NCBI GenBank assembly: GCA_024398475.1
Contig: JAKSJB010000010.1
Span: forward strand, 1 to 64,000
Length of the DNA stretch: 64,000 nt
Reading direction: 5' to 3'
Source: Bacteroidaceae bacterium
GTDB taxonomy: Bacteria; Bacteroidota; Bacteroidia; Bacteroidales; Bacteroidaceae
The translations under genes were made by a program, and so were the position numbers. Positions 35,573-46,088 of the stretch are shown here, in pieces. The notes under the pieces are model-generated. The model was given only the letters and a program-made list of their open reading frames with translations, was not told where the DNA came from and ran no database searches. Position 1 is the first letter of the stretch. The number at the start of each line of letters is the position of its first letter.

Positions 35573-38380
35573 CTACAATGCTATGTGCAGCTGAAGGCTC
35601 AGGTTATAGAAGTTTCTGTAATATGAAGCAACTTCCCCCTTAACCAGACGGGGATTGTAATAAGTGAACCAACTACCGGTAAGTTCCACCGACAGATTGC
35701 GCAGCATAAGCCATTGGACATCCAATCCCACCATAGTATTGGTATGAGAGACATTATGCATGAGGTTCATGTCAAACATATTCAGTTCTGGGAAAGAACC
35801 GATTCCGGCAAGTACGCCAATTGAAGACACCGCATCAGAAAGGAAGAACATCTTAGCCTTACCGTTTACATTGTAGTACAGTTCACTGTCCATGTAGAAC
35901 AGGTCCAACTGAGCCATTGTCATGTACGTATCCTGCCAGAATTTCATCAGACTAGGAGTAACTATGAACAAGTTGTAATCATCACTTTTCTTAATCAGTC
36001 TGGTTGAAGATTCTTCAAACTTATATATATTTGCAGTACGTCTATAGCCCAATCTCAGTGATGCAGTCCAGTCATTCATAAATTCATAGGAACCGGAAAG
36101 GTTTGCTGATATTTTGCTGAAGAATCTATTTGCAAGTCCCGCATTGATATAAGCCGAGAATGAATTGCTGAACTTATGTTCCCACTGTGCAATACCCTGA
36201 ATACCGGTACCGCCTCTACCCTCATTGGTATATTCCTCAATATCGCCATCAACGCCCTTATAGTTGATTTGAGCCATATAACTGTTTCTCAGTGTATTAT
36301 GTGTATATGCCAAGGAAGCAAATGAAGCCACCCTCACCTGAGCCCTGCTATATTCACCCTGAGCATTGGCAATTGTACGCTGATATTCCACATCCACCAA
36401 GTCTTTTGCGCCCCTATACTGCAGCCCCTTCATGTGGTTGTTGAAATCAGGCAGTTCAGTAAGACTCACGTCAGCATATTTGCTTTGATAAAGAAAGGCA
36501 TTCTTCAGGTCCTTATCTTTCTCGTAAGCCAAACCCTTAGTATATTTCAACGACTTTGAGTCTGGATTATATTCAAGAGCTTTATCAAGAATAATCTGTG
36601 CCGAATCACACTTGTTCTGAGAAATCAATGAAAGCGCATAATGCTCACTGACATCCGTATATACGCTCATCATCTGAGGACTGTAATCCAAAGTCTTTAT
36701 GGCAGGATTCAGTATCTCAAGAGCCTCTGAATATTTCTTATTGCGGTCAAGTGACATTGCCTTGTGCGAAACGAAATATGTATCACCAGGATAATACTCA
36801 TAGCCCAGATTGGAATACGTATCAAAATCATCATACAGATGCAAGGCGTCAGAAGCATTAATAGCATAATGGAGAGCCGTTGCATTATCAGGGAACATCT
36901 CCAGAAGATCCATAGAACCATTCAGCAAGGCACGCCAGGATTCATCACCCGACAGTTCTCGGAGATACTGAAGTACTCCATCCACATAAAGTGAAGTATA
37001 GACATCCACATGCTGCTTGTCAGTATCATTATCTATGACATTGCTATAGATTTTCTTCGCAGTATCATAATCCTGCATCTTGCCATAGCAAGTAAGCAAC
37101 TTCTTATAAGCAGAGTAGTTTGTTTCAGGATCATTCACATTCATGTCTATCAATTGCTGAAGATGTGAAGCCGCAGATCTCCAGTCCTGCTGAAGGAATT
37201 CCTCATTAGCCATTCTCATCAATTTCTGCACATAGGCATCAACAACCTCCTCATTCTTTGGATCCATCTGATACAACTGTTCAAGCAGGGCATCAGCCTG
37301 TTTTTCATGTCCGGCCTTTTTCTCCAACTCATATTTCATGTTCAGGAGTTTCTGAGTCTTGCCATGACGCTTCATAGACTCACCTATATAATAAGTAGCA
37401 TCATCATAATATCCACGGCTGAAAGACGTATTCAGCAAGTAATTCAAAGATTCCTCACTCTTGTCAGTTGCATACACCCTCGCAGTCATTTCGTATGGGT
37501 CATGCAGGCGGGCAGCCAGAGCCGCATCCTTCATGATTTCATTCTTCAGACCAGCCAGAGATCTCGCTCCACCCATGTGCTGCATCTCAGCAATGAAGTT
37601 AAGAGCCTCCTGATGGCGGCCGCTTCCTGCCAGAAGTTTTGCTTTCTGTGACACGAGTTGCTGATCAGGACCAATCTGTGTGATACCTGCAGTAGCAGTA
37701 GCAATTGCTGCATCATACATACCACGGCGTTTGTAGATACTGATAAGGTCCTGATAGTATTGTGAGTTCTTTGGATTATTGTTTACCAATTTCTCCAATT
37801 GAGCAGTAGCATCCTGCAGTTTTCCGTTTCTCATCAAGTCAACATACCCAAGTTCCAGTTGATAGTTCACGTCACGGCGCACGACAGAATCTTCAGGATA
37901 AATCTTGTAAAGACGTTCAAGCAACTGATCAGCCATAGCGTCATTACCCTGCTTTCTGTACAATTCAATCTTTCGGCGCCACAGAGTTTTCTCATAAGGA
38001 GTGATTTCCAGCAATTCATTACAATATCCAATGGCACTGGAATAGTTTTTCGTCTCATCCTCCACATTAATCAGTACATGTCTTGCCTCCACATGACTGT
38101 TGTCATTCTGCAGAGCATGCACCAGATGATAGCGGGCATTCCTGTAATCCTTCTTATGGGTATAGTAATAACGACCCATCAGCCAGTTGATATCCGGATC
38201 ATCAGGATATTGCTGAATACCTTCGTCCAACAATCCCTTGGCGGCATCCCATCGGCTGGTACGAATAAGTGTTTTTACCGTATCAACATAATATTGAGGG
38301 AAATGTTCCTCAAATGCCATCATGTTGGTTACATTCATCAAGGCTATGATCAGTGCAAATGCACGCATCAGTTTTTTCAT
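35573..38380 (-). CDS. TPR protein with C-terminal outer-membrane barrel (PgaA-like architecture)
   Basis: 935 residues with a signal peptide (1-22). Tandem TPRs cover about 30-650 (for example GLLDEGIQQYPDDPDINWLMGRYYY, NNPKNSQYYQDLISIYKRRGMYDAAI, KALEYNPDSKSLKYTKGLAYE). From about 690 the sequence turns into alternating aromatic strands (EYSRAQVRVASFASLAY, FSAYINAGLANRFFSKISANLSGSY, WTASLRLGYRR), consistent with a YaiO-like outer-membrane barrel ending in FYNLSLQLHIAL. A periplasmic TPR superhelix fused to a barrel is the plan of PgaA and of AlgK-AlgE, which export a nascent polysaccharide. It follows the synthase gene by 8 bases and is probably the outer-membrane exit. Confidence 0.8.
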   Translation of the reverse strand: MKKLMRAFALIIALMNVTNMMAFEEHFPQYYVDTVKTLIRTSRWDAAKGLLDEGIQQYPDDPDINWLMGRYYYTHKKDYRNARYHLVHALQNDNSHVEARHVLINVEDETKNYSSAIGYCNELLEITPYEKTLWRRKIELYRKQGNDAMADQLLERLYKIYPEDSVVRRDVNYQLELGYVDLMRNGKLQDATAQLEKLVNNNPKNSQYYQDLISIYKRRGMYDAAIATATAGITQIGPDQQLVSQKAKLLAGSGRHQEALNFIAEMQHMGGARSLAGLKNEIMKDAALAARLHDPYEMTARVYATDKSEESLNYLLNTSFSRGYYDDATYYIGESMKRHGKTQKLLNMKYELEKKAGHEKQADALLEQLYQMDPKNEEVVDAYVQKLMRMANEEFLQQDWRSAASHLQQLIDMNVNDPETNYSAYKKLLTCYGKMQDYDTAKKIYSNVIDNDTDKQHVDVYTSLYVDGVLQYLRELSGDESWRALLNGSMDLLEMFPDNATALHYAINASDALHLYDDFDTYSNLGYEYYPGDTYFVSHKAMSLDRNKKYSEALEILNPAIKTLDYSPQMMSVYTDVSEHYALSLISQNKCDSAQIILDKALEYNPDSKSLKYTKGLAYEKDKDLKNAFLYQSKYADVSLTELPDFNNHMKGLQYRGAKDLVDVEYQRTIANAQGEYSRAQVRVASFASLAYTHNTLRNSYMAQINYKGVDGDIEEYTNEGRGGTGIQGIAQWEHKFSNSFSAYINAGLANRFFSKISANLSGSYEFMNDWTASLRLGYRRTANIYKFEESSTRLIKKSDDYNLFIVTPSLMKFWQDTYMTMAQLDLFYMDSELYYNVNGKAKMFFLSDAVSSIGVLAGIGSFPELNMFDMNLMHNVSHTNTMVGLDVQWLMLRNLSVELTGSWFTYYNPRLVKGEVASYYRNFYNLSLQLHIAL

Positions 38381-38388
38381 AACAAAAT

Positions 38389-39858
38389 TTATTTAGTGCG
38401 AACTATTGTTGATTTTTTGCGGATGTTTTTTTTTTCCTTGCCAAATCCCTGACGTTTCATCTGGCCCCATCCCATGTTTATATTGAAAATAAACTGGATA
38501 TATCCAATAATAGAGAACAACGTTATTAACGGATGATAGAATATTGGTTCCAGTAATCCTGCAATCAATAGATGTCCATAATTCTTGGATTCATTCTTCC
38601 AACGGGCAGAAGCCACGGTGTAGTCAAACAGACATACTGTTATCGTTATCAATTGCGCAGCCAGATAAATCAACACATATATCAACCAGAATGTCTGCCA
38701 GTTGATTCCATCTGTCAACAAAAGCCAAATTGTAAATAAGAATCCTGAGATTTCAATAATCGGAGCACAGAACTCAAATAAAAACATGTATGGCATGACC
38801 AACATACCAATACCCTTATACTTAGGGCGAAATGCAATTTTAAGGTGGTCACGCATAATCTGACATAGTCCCTTTGCCCATCTTGTACGTTGGCGGTAGA
38901 GCGAACTTAACGAACCAGGACCTTCAGTCCAACAGAGAGCCTGAGGAATCTGGATAAGCCTATATCCCTGATTTGTTTCAGACATGTAACGGATTACCTT
39001 CATCAGCATATCCATATCTTCAGCCAACGAACCCTTTCCGTAGCCTCCTGCCTGAATTACGACCTGCTTGTCATAGAAACCGAATCCACCAGAGATATTT
39101 GGCAGCATATTATCACAACTCCAACCCAATTTACCAATCAGGAAAGAACGGAGATATTCCAACTGTTGGAACATTGCAAACGGATTTTTCGACACATTTG
39201 CTTCCACCAAACGTCCGTCCTCCACCTTGCATCCATTTGAAATAAGCATCGTAGCACTGACACCTATAACCTTTCTGCTATGAAGAATGACAGGCCACAT
39301 CATACGATACAACGCAAATGGTTCAATCACACAATCCACGTCAGTACTGATATAGTAATCATAGGTTGCAACATTGATACCGGCATTGTTTCCGTCGGCC
39401 TTATATCCCGCCCTGACCTTATCAACGACAGTAAGTTTGCTATATTCCGGATTTTTGGACTTAAAGATAGTCTTCACTGGCTGGCATTCCACATACTCAT
39501 GATAGATGAACGGAACTTCCTCCAATTCAAACGTATCAATAAGCAGATTCATCATGTTATCGGTACTACCGTCATTTACTACAATCACCTCAAACTTAGG
39601 ATAATCAATAGCCAGCAAGGAATTGACATTAGTAATAATAGTCTTCTCCTCATTGTACGCAGGTGCAATAATAGAAACACCAGGAAGATAAGGAGCATCC
39701 TTAAGCAGATACTTTATAGCAGTAGGGTCAGGAGTGTCCAGACGGGCATCAGCCTGAGCCTTATAACTACGCACAATCAAAATCATATAGCTTATTATGA
39801 GCAATGAGCTATAGAAAAAGACTACATATCCAAAAAATTCTGAAATTGTCTCAAACAT
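38389..39858 (-). CDS. Processive family 2 glycosyltransferase, polysaccharide synthase
   Basis: 489 residues. One N-terminal membrane helix (about 10-30, FGYVVFFYSSLLIISYMIL), then a GT2 domain: SIIAPAYNEEKTI, EVIVVNDGSTDN, ISTDVDCVIEPFAL (DxD), SGGFGFYDKQ, DMDMLMKVI and YRQRTRWAKGL. The QRTRW word is the QxxRW signature of processive synthases such as cellulose, hyaluronan and PNAG synthases. About four C-terminal helices follow (VMPYMFLFEFCAPIIEISGF; FWLIYVLIYLAAQLITITV). It is expected to polymerise a sugar at the inner membrane and pass it outward. The sugar is unknown. It lies 8 bases from each operon neighbour. Confidence 0.88.
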   Translation of the reverse strand: MFETISEFFGYVVFFYSSLLIISYMILIVRSYKAQADARLDTPDPTAIKYLLKDAPYLPGVSIIAPAYNEEKTIITNVNSLLAIDYPKFEVIVVNDGSTDNMMNLLIDTFELEEVPFIYHEYVECQPVKTIFKSKNPEYSKLTVVDKVRAGYKADGNNAGINVATYDYYISTDVDCVIEPFALYRMMWPVILHSRKVIGVSATMLISNGCKVEDGRLVEANVSKNPFAMFQQLEYLRSFLIGKLGWSCDNMLPNISGGFGFYDKQVVIQAGGYGKGSLAEDMDMLMKVIRYMSETNQGYRLIQIPQALCWTEGPGSLSSLYRQRTRWAKGLCQIMRDHLKIAFRPKYKGIGMLVMPYMFLFEFCAPIIEISGFLFTIWLLLTDGINWQTFWLIYVLIYLAAQLITITVCLFDYTVASARWKNESKNYGHLLIAGLLEPIFYHPLITLFSIIGYIQFIFNINMGWGQMKRQGFGKEKKNIRKKSTIVRTK

Positions 39859-39866
39859 ATATTAAC

Positions 39867-41039
39867 CTATTCCACCTCCCTGAAATACTTAAACAGGTTT
39901 TCGTCACCTGGTTTTACAATCTTTTCTATATCAATATTCAGACAACCCTGCCTGTGATATGCGAACAGACTCTTGATAGATTCAATCTTTACGTTATAAT
40001 CGGTTGCATCCATATACGCAGAATGAAGGAAATCACTGAATTTTCCAGACATAATCGTCCTGATAGCCTCAAGTATGGCACATTGAACGACCTCTTCCTG
40101 ATAACTGTAAGTATCCACCATCAACTGCTCAGCATCCTGAAACTTGAAGAAGCCCCAATTAGTTACTATTTCCTTGTTCATTACGGCATCCTTCGACTCC
40201 TTGTAAATCTGGATTAAGGCATCACATTTATCAGAAATACCCAAATAACGCATTTCGCGGACGAACAAAGCCTTAGACTTCTTACGTTCAGGAATATTGA
40301 TCCAGTTCAGCAAGTCAGGGAATGAATAGCCACGGGTAGCATTACGCTTCATGATATCGTGGAAAATCATCATATCATATAGGCAGCAATACTTTTCAAA
40401 TTCGTCACTGTCGAAATATTTTAAAGCCTCATTTGGATTATTCCAGGCATAAGTAAACAGAGCAGTCTTCTTAAGTACCACCACTTTCGACTTTCTCAGT
40501 TTGGCAATAGCCTCATCCATCTTGATATGATTGCCCAGGAAACGCAGGGAACGAGTCAGTCGCATCTTACCATCCATAGACGCATGTTTTAGCGTATATG
40601 CTGCATAGGTATCAAAATCAATTGCACGCATAATGGAATTCACGTTATTTTCGTTAGCCTTATCCTCACATTCAAGCCTAACGTCACGCAGCAAACGGGT
40701 AAACCAACGGAATTCACGTTTTGAAAAAGGTTCAGAACGATTGTATTTCATTAATCTTGACACCTCATAGACCGAAAGATTATCCTCGTCAAGAATGATA
40801 TTTCTCAATGGTTCTCTATATTTACTGTCAAGATTGTTGATTATCTTATACTCCTTATGACGTTTTCTATACAACTTTATCAACAGACAGAACACCACCA
40901 AGGCAGCCAAGGCAAATAGTGTCACTCCGATTGAACATATCCGTACAATCAAAGGATACTCAGTAAACACATTTATTAAATGCAGCGCATAGGTGGAAAT
41001 GTATCCCCAAAGATACGAGATGTAATACTCAAGATTCAT
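39867..41039 (-). CDS. Membrane-anchored helical-repeat protein, first gene of the operon
   Basis: 390 residues. A hydrophobic segment at about 30-58 (SIGVTLFALAALVVFCLLIKL) after a weaker N-terminal one anchors it in the inner membrane. The remaining 330 residues are charged and alpha-helical with HEAT-like spacing (RLTRSLRFLGNHIKMDEAIAKLRKS; AILEAIRTIMSGKFSDFLHSAYM) and should lie in the cytoplasm. I recognise no enzyme motif. As the first gene, directly before the processive synthase, it is a candidate scaffold or activator of that synthase. The start was taken at the ATG at 41039; a -7 box lies about 210 bases upstream. Confidence 0.7.
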   Translation of the reverse strand: MNLEYYISYLWGYISTYALHLINVFTEYPLIVRICSIGVTLFALAALVVFCLLIKLYRKRHKEYKIINNLDSKYREPLRNIILDEDNLSVYEVSRLMKYNRSEPFSKREFRWFTRLLRDVRLECEDKANENNVNSIMRAIDFDTYAAYTLKHASMDGKMRLTRSLRFLGNHIKMDEAIAKLRKSKVVVLKKTALFTYAWNNPNEALKYFDSDEFEKYCCLYDMMIFHDIMKRNATRGYSFPDLLNWINIPERKKSKALFVREMRYLGISDKCDALIQIYKESKDAVMNKEIVTNWGFFKFQDAEQLMVDTYSYQEEVVQCAILEAIRTIMSGKFSDFLHSAYMDATDYNVKIESIKSLFAYHRQGCLNIDIEKIVKPGDENLFKYFREVE

Positions 41040-41248
41040 TACTAATTAATTGCTGATTCTCTATAACAACCTTACCTTATTTTATATACCTGACGAGAAC
41101 TCTTACTGTCAAAAATCACCATTACTAATTCATTAGAGTCCCGGATGCCTATCTAAGCACAAAATCATCTAAAAAACAATATGCGGTATTTATGAAATTT
41201 TACTATAAAAATTTACACAATACACCCTCCATGTTCAAATTGCGACTG

Positions 41249-41256
41249 CAAAGGTA
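41249..41256 (-). promoter_or_regulatory. -7 element TACCTTTG for the exopolysaccharide-type operon
   Basis: Minus-strand TACCTTTG at 41249-41256, about 210 bases before the first operon ATG, with no consensus -33. The 362-base gap up to ybeY shows no gene; it is AT-rich and could hold operator sites. Confidence 0.55.
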
Positions 41257-41401
41257 CAAAGTTTTTATGAAAAAAATGATAAAGTATGAATTTTTTTATA
41301 TGTTACACATTGCATCTAGAAATAAAATACGAAAAAAAGAACATAAATTTCAGTTGTTCGCCCATAAATTGCAATGCTCAATTTGCAAATTACCTAAATA
41401 T

Positions 41402-41824
41402 TCAATTCATTCCGCGATAAATCTCCAATGCGGAATTTTCAGCACTTTCCATAATTTCACGTTCACCGGGTCCCTTGTCATTTATACCACATAGATGAAG
41501 GACACCATGGATAATTACGCGGTGCAGTTCCTCCTCATAATCAACCATCTGCTGTTCGGAATTAGTAAGAACCGTATCCAGTGATATGAATAAGTCGCCA
41601 CTGATTCTGTTGGCATGTGAATAGTCAAACGTAATTATGTCCGTATAATAGTCATGCTGAAGGAACTTACGGTTCACATCAATGATTTTCTCATCATCAC
41701 AGAAAATATATGCAATATCGCCACACTTTCTGTTGTAAGTCGCAGCTACCCTTTCCACCCAAATCCGGATTTTTTCCCGATCAATGAGAGGCATCTCCAC
41801 GGAATCGATATGAAATGTAATCAT
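41402..41824 (-). CDS. ybeY: Endoribonuclease YbeY, rRNA maturation factor
   Basis: 140 residues. YbeY is a zinc metalloRNase used in 16S rRNA 3-prime processing and ribosome quality control. The signature is RVIIHGVLHLCGINDKGPGE, where the first two histidines are zinc ligands; the third ligand, usually a histidine in GxDH, is replaced by the INDKGPGE form that I recall from other Bacteroidetes YbeY. SGDLFISLDTV precedes it. Its start codon overlaps the stop of the protease gene upstream by four bases (ATGA), so the two are translationally coupled. Confidence 0.92.
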   Translation of the reverse strand: MITFHIDSVEMPLIDREKIRIWVERVAATYNRKCGDIAYIFCDDEKIIDVNRKFLQHDYYTDIITFDYSHANRISGDLFISLDTVLTNSEQQMVDYEEELHRVIIHGVLHLCGINDKGPGEREIMESAENSALEIYRGMN

Positions 41825-43413
41825 TGTTCCAGTCCCTTACGATAAATATCATTAACAGAATTAATAATCTGGTAATACTCGTTCATATTCCACAGGTCAC
41901 GGGCAATCAGAGCCTTGAGCTGTACACCGAGAATCGGCATTGCAGCATCTATAGTTGAATCATTATATTCAATCTTAGCCCTATCCGCATGCTGTTTCAG
42001 TATTTCAAGCATATCAGACGATATTTCAAATTCATTTTTGAACTGTTCAAAAGTCTTGTATTGCCTACGCAGAGACTTTCTATACTTATCAGCATATTTC
42101 AATGCAGTCTGATTTACACAGCTCTTAGCCATCAGTTCCCTATTCAGCGCAGTCATCTGAGCAGTATCCAGAGGAACATACACATCAGGCATTATTCCAC
42201 CTCCGCCATATACTGTACGCTGTTTTTTCAGAGTTGTATATTTCAGACTGTCAGGGAAATGGATACTATCAGGATTAGTCAGTTCACCGCTGCTTAGGCG
42301 CAAAGCCAAATCCCTATCATAATCAGCACGCTTACCCTTCTCATAAGGTTTCTGGATACACCTGCCGGAAGGAGAATAATAATGAGCCGTAGTAAGTCTC
42401 AGCATCGACTTGTCCGGAAGGTCAATCTGACGTTGCACCAATCCCTTTCCGAAAGTACGTCGTCCGACAATAACACCCCTGTCATTATCCTGAATGGCAC
42501 CAGCCACAATCTCCGAAGCACTGGCAGTATAACTATCCACCAATACCACGACCTTACCGAAGCGCATATGCCCCTTACCATTCGCCTTATATTCCATTTT
42601 TGGAATTGCACGTCCTTCAGTATAGACGATGAGGTCACCGTCGTCAAGGAATTCATTTGCCACCTCTACAGCAGCCTGCAGATATCCGCCTCCGTTGCCC
42701 TGCAGGTCCAGTATTAGGTCAATCATGCCATTATCCTTCAGATAATTCAAGGCAGACACGAACTCCTCATGAGTGGTTGCCCCGAAATTGTCAATCCTTA
42801 TGTACCCCGTAGTATAGCCAATCATATACTTCGCATTGATTGTCAGCACAGGAATCACGTTACGCGTCACGGTAAAATTATGAATACCCTGTACACCGGG
42901 ACGCATAACACCGAGTTTCACCTTCGACCCTTTCTTGCCACGCAGTTTTTTCTTGACATCATCAGCAGAAAGTTTCTGTCCGGCAATACTGGTATCATTC
43001 ACAAAGATGATACGGTCACCAGCCATTATACCCACCTTTTCCGAAGGACCGTCACTTACCGGCTGAATCACCACAAGAGTATCCTCCACCATATTATATT
43101 GGATTCCAATACCTTCAAAACCACCCTCCAACGGTTCAGTAAGAGACTTCACGTCCTTTGCCGGCGTATAGGCAGAATGAGGATCCAGTTCCTTCAGCAT
43201 TCCGTTTATGGCATATTCCACCAGTTTCGTTTCATCCAGACTGTCCACATACATCTGCTTAATTGCAGATTCTGCAACAAGCATCTTATGCATGGGAGAA
43301 CCCACCAAATCATTCACCGACCTCTGCGAATACGACTGCAGAGGAAAAACAACAGAAATCAATACTGCGGCCAATACTACAAGGCCAATCCTTATTTTCA
43401 TCTTATTTTTCAA
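41821..43413 (-). CDS. C-terminal processing peptidase, S41 family
   Basis: 530 residues. An N-terminal signal or anchor (about 8-28, VVLAAVLISVVFPLQ) places it in the periplasm. An S41 helical leader (VEYAINGMLKELDPHSAY) precedes the PDZ domain (about 85-175, EGIGIQYNMVEDTLVVIQ; IMAGDRIIFVNDTSI). The protease core has DLQGNGGGYLQAAVEVA, then the catalytic Ser in SYTASASEIVAGAIQDN and Lys in GRRTFGKGLVQ. These tail-specific proteases cut exported or damaged proteins at C-termini. It sits between coaD and ybeY in a four-gene operon, overlapping the ends of both by a few bases. Confidence 0.93.
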   Translation of the reverse strand: MKNKMKIRIGLVVLAAVLISVVFPLQSYSQRSVNDLVGSPMHKMLVAESAIKQMYVDSLDETKLVEYAINGMLKELDPHSAYTPAKDVKSLTEPLEGGFEGIGIQYNMVEDTLVVIQPVSDGPSEKVGIMAGDRIIFVNDTSIAGQKLSADDVKKKLRGKKGSKVKLGVMRPGVQGIHNFTVTRNVIPVLTINAKYMIGYTTGYIRIDNFGATTHEEFVSALNYLKDNGMIDLILDLQGNGGGYLQAAVEVANEFLDDGDLIVYTEGRAIPKMEYKANGKGHMRFGKVVVLVDSYTASASEIVAGAIQDNDRGVIVGRRTFGKGLVQRQIDLPDKSMLRLTTAHYYSPSGRCIQKPYEKGKRADYDRDLALRLSSGELTNPDSIHFPDSLKYTTLKKQRTVYGGGGIMPDVYVPLDTAQMTALNRELMAKSCVNQTALKYADKYRKSLRRQYKTFEQFKNEFEISSDMLEILKQHADRAKIEYNDSTIDAAMPILGVQLKALIARDLWNMNEYYQIINSVNDIYRKGLEQ

Positions 43414-43888
43414 ATTTTAATGGAACAAACTGACTGACATCAACCCCGTAGTTCATCAATTCACGAACCACACTCGAGCTGACAGAAGCCAACTGCGGCT
43501 CAGACATGAGAAGAACAGTTTCTATTCCCGAAATACTGCGGTTCACATCAGCAAGTTCACGTTCATATTCAAAATCCTTCACCGAACGGACACCCCTCAC
43601 CAACACATCAGCACCAATTTCCCGTGCAAGCACAGTAGTAAGTCCCTCATAGCACATTACCGACACCCTCGGTTCATCTGCATACACATCACTTATATAC
43701 TTCAAGCGTTGTTCAGGCAGCATCATCGAACGTTTGTCAGGATGAACGCCAATGGCAATCACCACCCCGTCAAACAGTTTCAGACTCCTGTCCACAATCG
43801 ACTTATGTCCATTGGTAAAAGGGTCGAAAGTACCGGCAAATAGAGCAACGGTCCTATGAACCACCACAGTCCCATCGGTACCAGACAT
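43403..43888 (-). CDS. coaD: Phosphopantetheine adenylyltransferase
   Basis: 161 residues from the ATG at 43888, two bases after the parE stop. The frame extends 13 codons further into parE, but the family length favours this start. CoaD makes dephospho-CoA from 4-phosphopantetheine and ATP. Motifs: the nucleotidyl-transferase ALFAGTFDPFTNGHKSIVDR with the HxGH-equivalent TNGH, GVHPDKRSMM, RGVRSVKDFEYE, and ASVSSSVVRELMNYG (the ISSS/T motif). Its 3-prime end overlaps the start of the S41 protease gene by 11 bases. Confidence 0.93.
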   Translation of the reverse strand: MSGTDGTVVVHRTVALFAGTFDPFTNGHKSIVDRSLKLFDGVVIAIGVHPDKRSMMLPEQRLKYISDVYADEPRVSVMCYEGLTTVLAREIGADVLVRGVRSVKDFEYERELADVNRSISGIETVLLMSEPQLASVSSSVVRELMNYGVDVSQFVPLKFEK

Positions 43889-43889
43889 T

Positions 43890-45884
43890 TCATTCAAGTT
43901 CATAATCTTCAGGTTTATCTTCTTCAATAACCAAGTTGTTAATGATAAAGTTCTGACGTTCCATCGTATTCTTTCCCATATAATACTCCAGAAGTTCCTG
44001 CACCTTATCCGTTTTTTTCAGCGACACCTGTTCCAATCTCATGTCAGGACCGATGAAATTACGGAACTCATCCGAAGAAATTTCACCAAGGCCCTTGAAT
44101 CGCGTTATTTCAGGATCAGGAGCCAACAGACTGATTGCACGCTGACGCTCCTCGTCAGTATAGCAATAAACGGTTACGAAATCACTCTTGTCCGCCTCCT
44201 TTCCCTTCAGCAATTCTTCGAGGGCAGCCTTCTTTATTTTCTTCTTACGGTTGCGGACACGGAACAGAGGAGTCTGTAGGATATGCACATGGCCCTTCCT
44301 CACCAGTTCCGGGAAGAACTGAAGGAAGAAAGTAATCATCAGCAGACGGATATGCATACCGTCCACATCGGCATCGGTAGCCACAATAACCTTATTATAT
44401 CTAAGTCCGTCAATTCCGTCCTCAATGTTCAGCGCAGCCTGCAACAGGTTGAATTCCTCGTTTTCATACACCACCTTCTTAGTCAGTCCATAGGAATTCA
44501 GCGGTTTGCCTCGCAGCGAGAACACAGCCTGAGTCTCCACGTCACGGCTCTTAGTGATACTACCGCTCGCAGAGTCACCCTCAGTAATAAAAATGCAACT
44601 ATCCTCTTTCTTTTCCCCCTTGGCATCGTTGAGATGCACACGGCAGTCACGCAGTTTCTTATTATGCAGATTAGCCTTCTTGGCGCGTTCCCTAGCAAGT
44701 TTGGTCACACCGGCGATAGCCTTTCTGTCACGTTCGTTCTCATTGATTTTCTGTTGGATAACCTCTGTAATATCAGGATTCTTATGAAGGAAATTATCCA
44801 CTTCATTCTTGATGAAGTCACCCACGAACTTGTTTACGCTCACCCCACCATTAGGTTCCATTGTAAGCGAGCCCAACTTAATCTTGGTCTGACTCTCGAA
44901 CTGAGGTTCCTGCACATTGATTGCAATAGCAGCAACAATACCAGAACGAATATCCCCATACTCATAGTTCTTGTTGAAGAACTCCTTGATGGTACGGGCA
45001 ATATGTTCCTTGAAAGCACTCTGATGAGTACCGCCCTGAATAGTATGCTGACCATTCACGAAAGAATGATATTCCTCGCCATACTGTTCATTCGTATGAG
45101 TAAAGGCAATCTCAATATCCTCCCCCTTCAGGTGAACGATAGGATAAAGAGGCTTGGTAGTCATCGTATCAGTCAGGAGATCCTTCAATCCGTTTCTGGA
45201 TACAATCCTGCGACTGTTATAGTAGATTTCAAGACCGGTATTCAGATAAGTATAGTTTCTCAGCAGAGTTTCCACGAACTCCGTCTGGAACCTATAGTTC
45301 AGGAACAGCGTATTATCAGGTTCGAAAAAGATGTACGTACCGTTTTCATCGTTGGAATCAAGCATTCTGTCATCCTTCAACTGTCCCCTCTCAAACTGAG
45401 CAATCCTCACCTTACCGTCACGATAACTGCGCACCTCAAACTTACTGCTCAACGCATTAACGGCTTTCGTACCCACACCGTTCAGACCCACACTCTTCTT
45501 GAAAGCCTTCGAGTCATACTTACCACCCGTGTTCAGCATACTCACAGCCTCAATCAGTTTTCCCTGCGGAATACCTCGGCCGAAGTCACGGACACTGACC
45601 GACAGGTCATTTTCAATATTCACCTCAATGCGTTTTCCCGCATTCATCTTGAATTCATCGATAGAGTTGTCGATGATTTCCTTCAGCAGCACATACACGC
45701 CATCCTCGGCATGCGAACCGTCGCCCAGACGTCCTATATACATACCAGGACGTGTGCGCACATGTTCCATGTCCGACAGGTGCCGAATGTTGTCATCAGT
45801 ATATTCCACGGCAGCAGGAGAATCCGCCCCCTGACCACCGTTAGCCATCACATTGTCTTCAATAATATCCTGTGGTTTCATCAT
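43890..45884 (-). CDS. parE: DNA topoisomerase IV subunit B (ParE type)
   Basis: 664 residues. It is the ATPase subunit of the decatenating type II topoisomerase. GHKL domain: [27 protein letters not shown] (Bergerat Asn), RDFGRGIP, and [16 protein letters not shown]. The transducer follows, then the TOPRIM domain with [19 protein letters not shown] and [18 protein letters not shown]. The length and the QRGVGRGIP-free, short TOPRIM form fit the ParE-like B subunit common in Bacteroidetes rather than GyrB. The parC partner is not adjacent. It is the first gene of a parE-coaD-S41 protease-ybeY operon. I saw no consensus promoter in the 204 bases upstream. Confidence 0.93.
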   Translation of the reverse strand: MMKPQDIIEDNVMANGGQGADSPAAVEYTDDNIRHLSDMEHVRTRPGMYIGRLGDGSHAEDGVYVLLKEIIDNSIDEFKMNAGKRIEVNIENDLSVSVRDFGRGIPQGKLIEAVSMLNTGGKYDSKAFKKSVGLNGVGTKAVNALSSKFEVRSYRDGKVRIAQFERGQLKDDRMLDSNDENGTYIFFEPDNTLFLNYRFQTEFVETLLRNYTYLNTGLEIYYNSRRIVSRNGLKDLLTDTMTTKPLYPIVHLKGEDIEIAFTHTNEQYGEEYHSFVNGQHTIQGGTHQSAFKEHIARTIKEFFNKNYEYGDIRSGIVAAIAINVQEPQFESQTKIKLGSLTMEPNGGVSVNKFVGDFIKNEVDNFLHKNPDITEVIQQKINENERDRKAIAGVTKLARERAKKANLHNKKLRDCRVHLNDAKGEKKEDSCIFITEGDSASGSITKSRDVETQAVFSLRGKPLNSYGLTKKVVYENEEFNLLQAALNIEDGIDGLRYNKVIVATDADVDGMHIRLLMITFFLQFFPELVRKGHVHILQTPLFRVRNRKKKIKKAALEELLKGKEADKSDFVTVYCYTDEERQRAISLLAPDPEITRFKGLGEISSDEFRNFIGPDMRLEQVSLKKTDKVQELLEYYMGKNTMERQNFIINNLVIEEDKPEDYELE

Positions 45885-46088
45885 TATAGGGGTGCTCTAT
45901 AAATTACCTTTTAGATGATTTTGAGAATTTTCTTTTGCAGATTGCTGCCATGAGTGAAGGAGCAATGCGGGCATTGTGACTGAATGAAAGACAGCCAGAT
46001 GCATAGAAAAAATCAAAAGCATCAAAACAGCAATATACACCCATAATTTGTTAATGTTTATTTTTTGCGGGGAATTAATAGGACACCC

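Noticed and set aside
43889..43927. Longer coaD start inside parE
   Set aside because: It would add 13 residues not typical of the family; the ATG at 43888 fits family length.
44283..45902. 539-residue plus-strand frame antisense to parE
   Set aside because: It is the shadow of parE; composition follows the opposite coding strand and no domain is recognisable.
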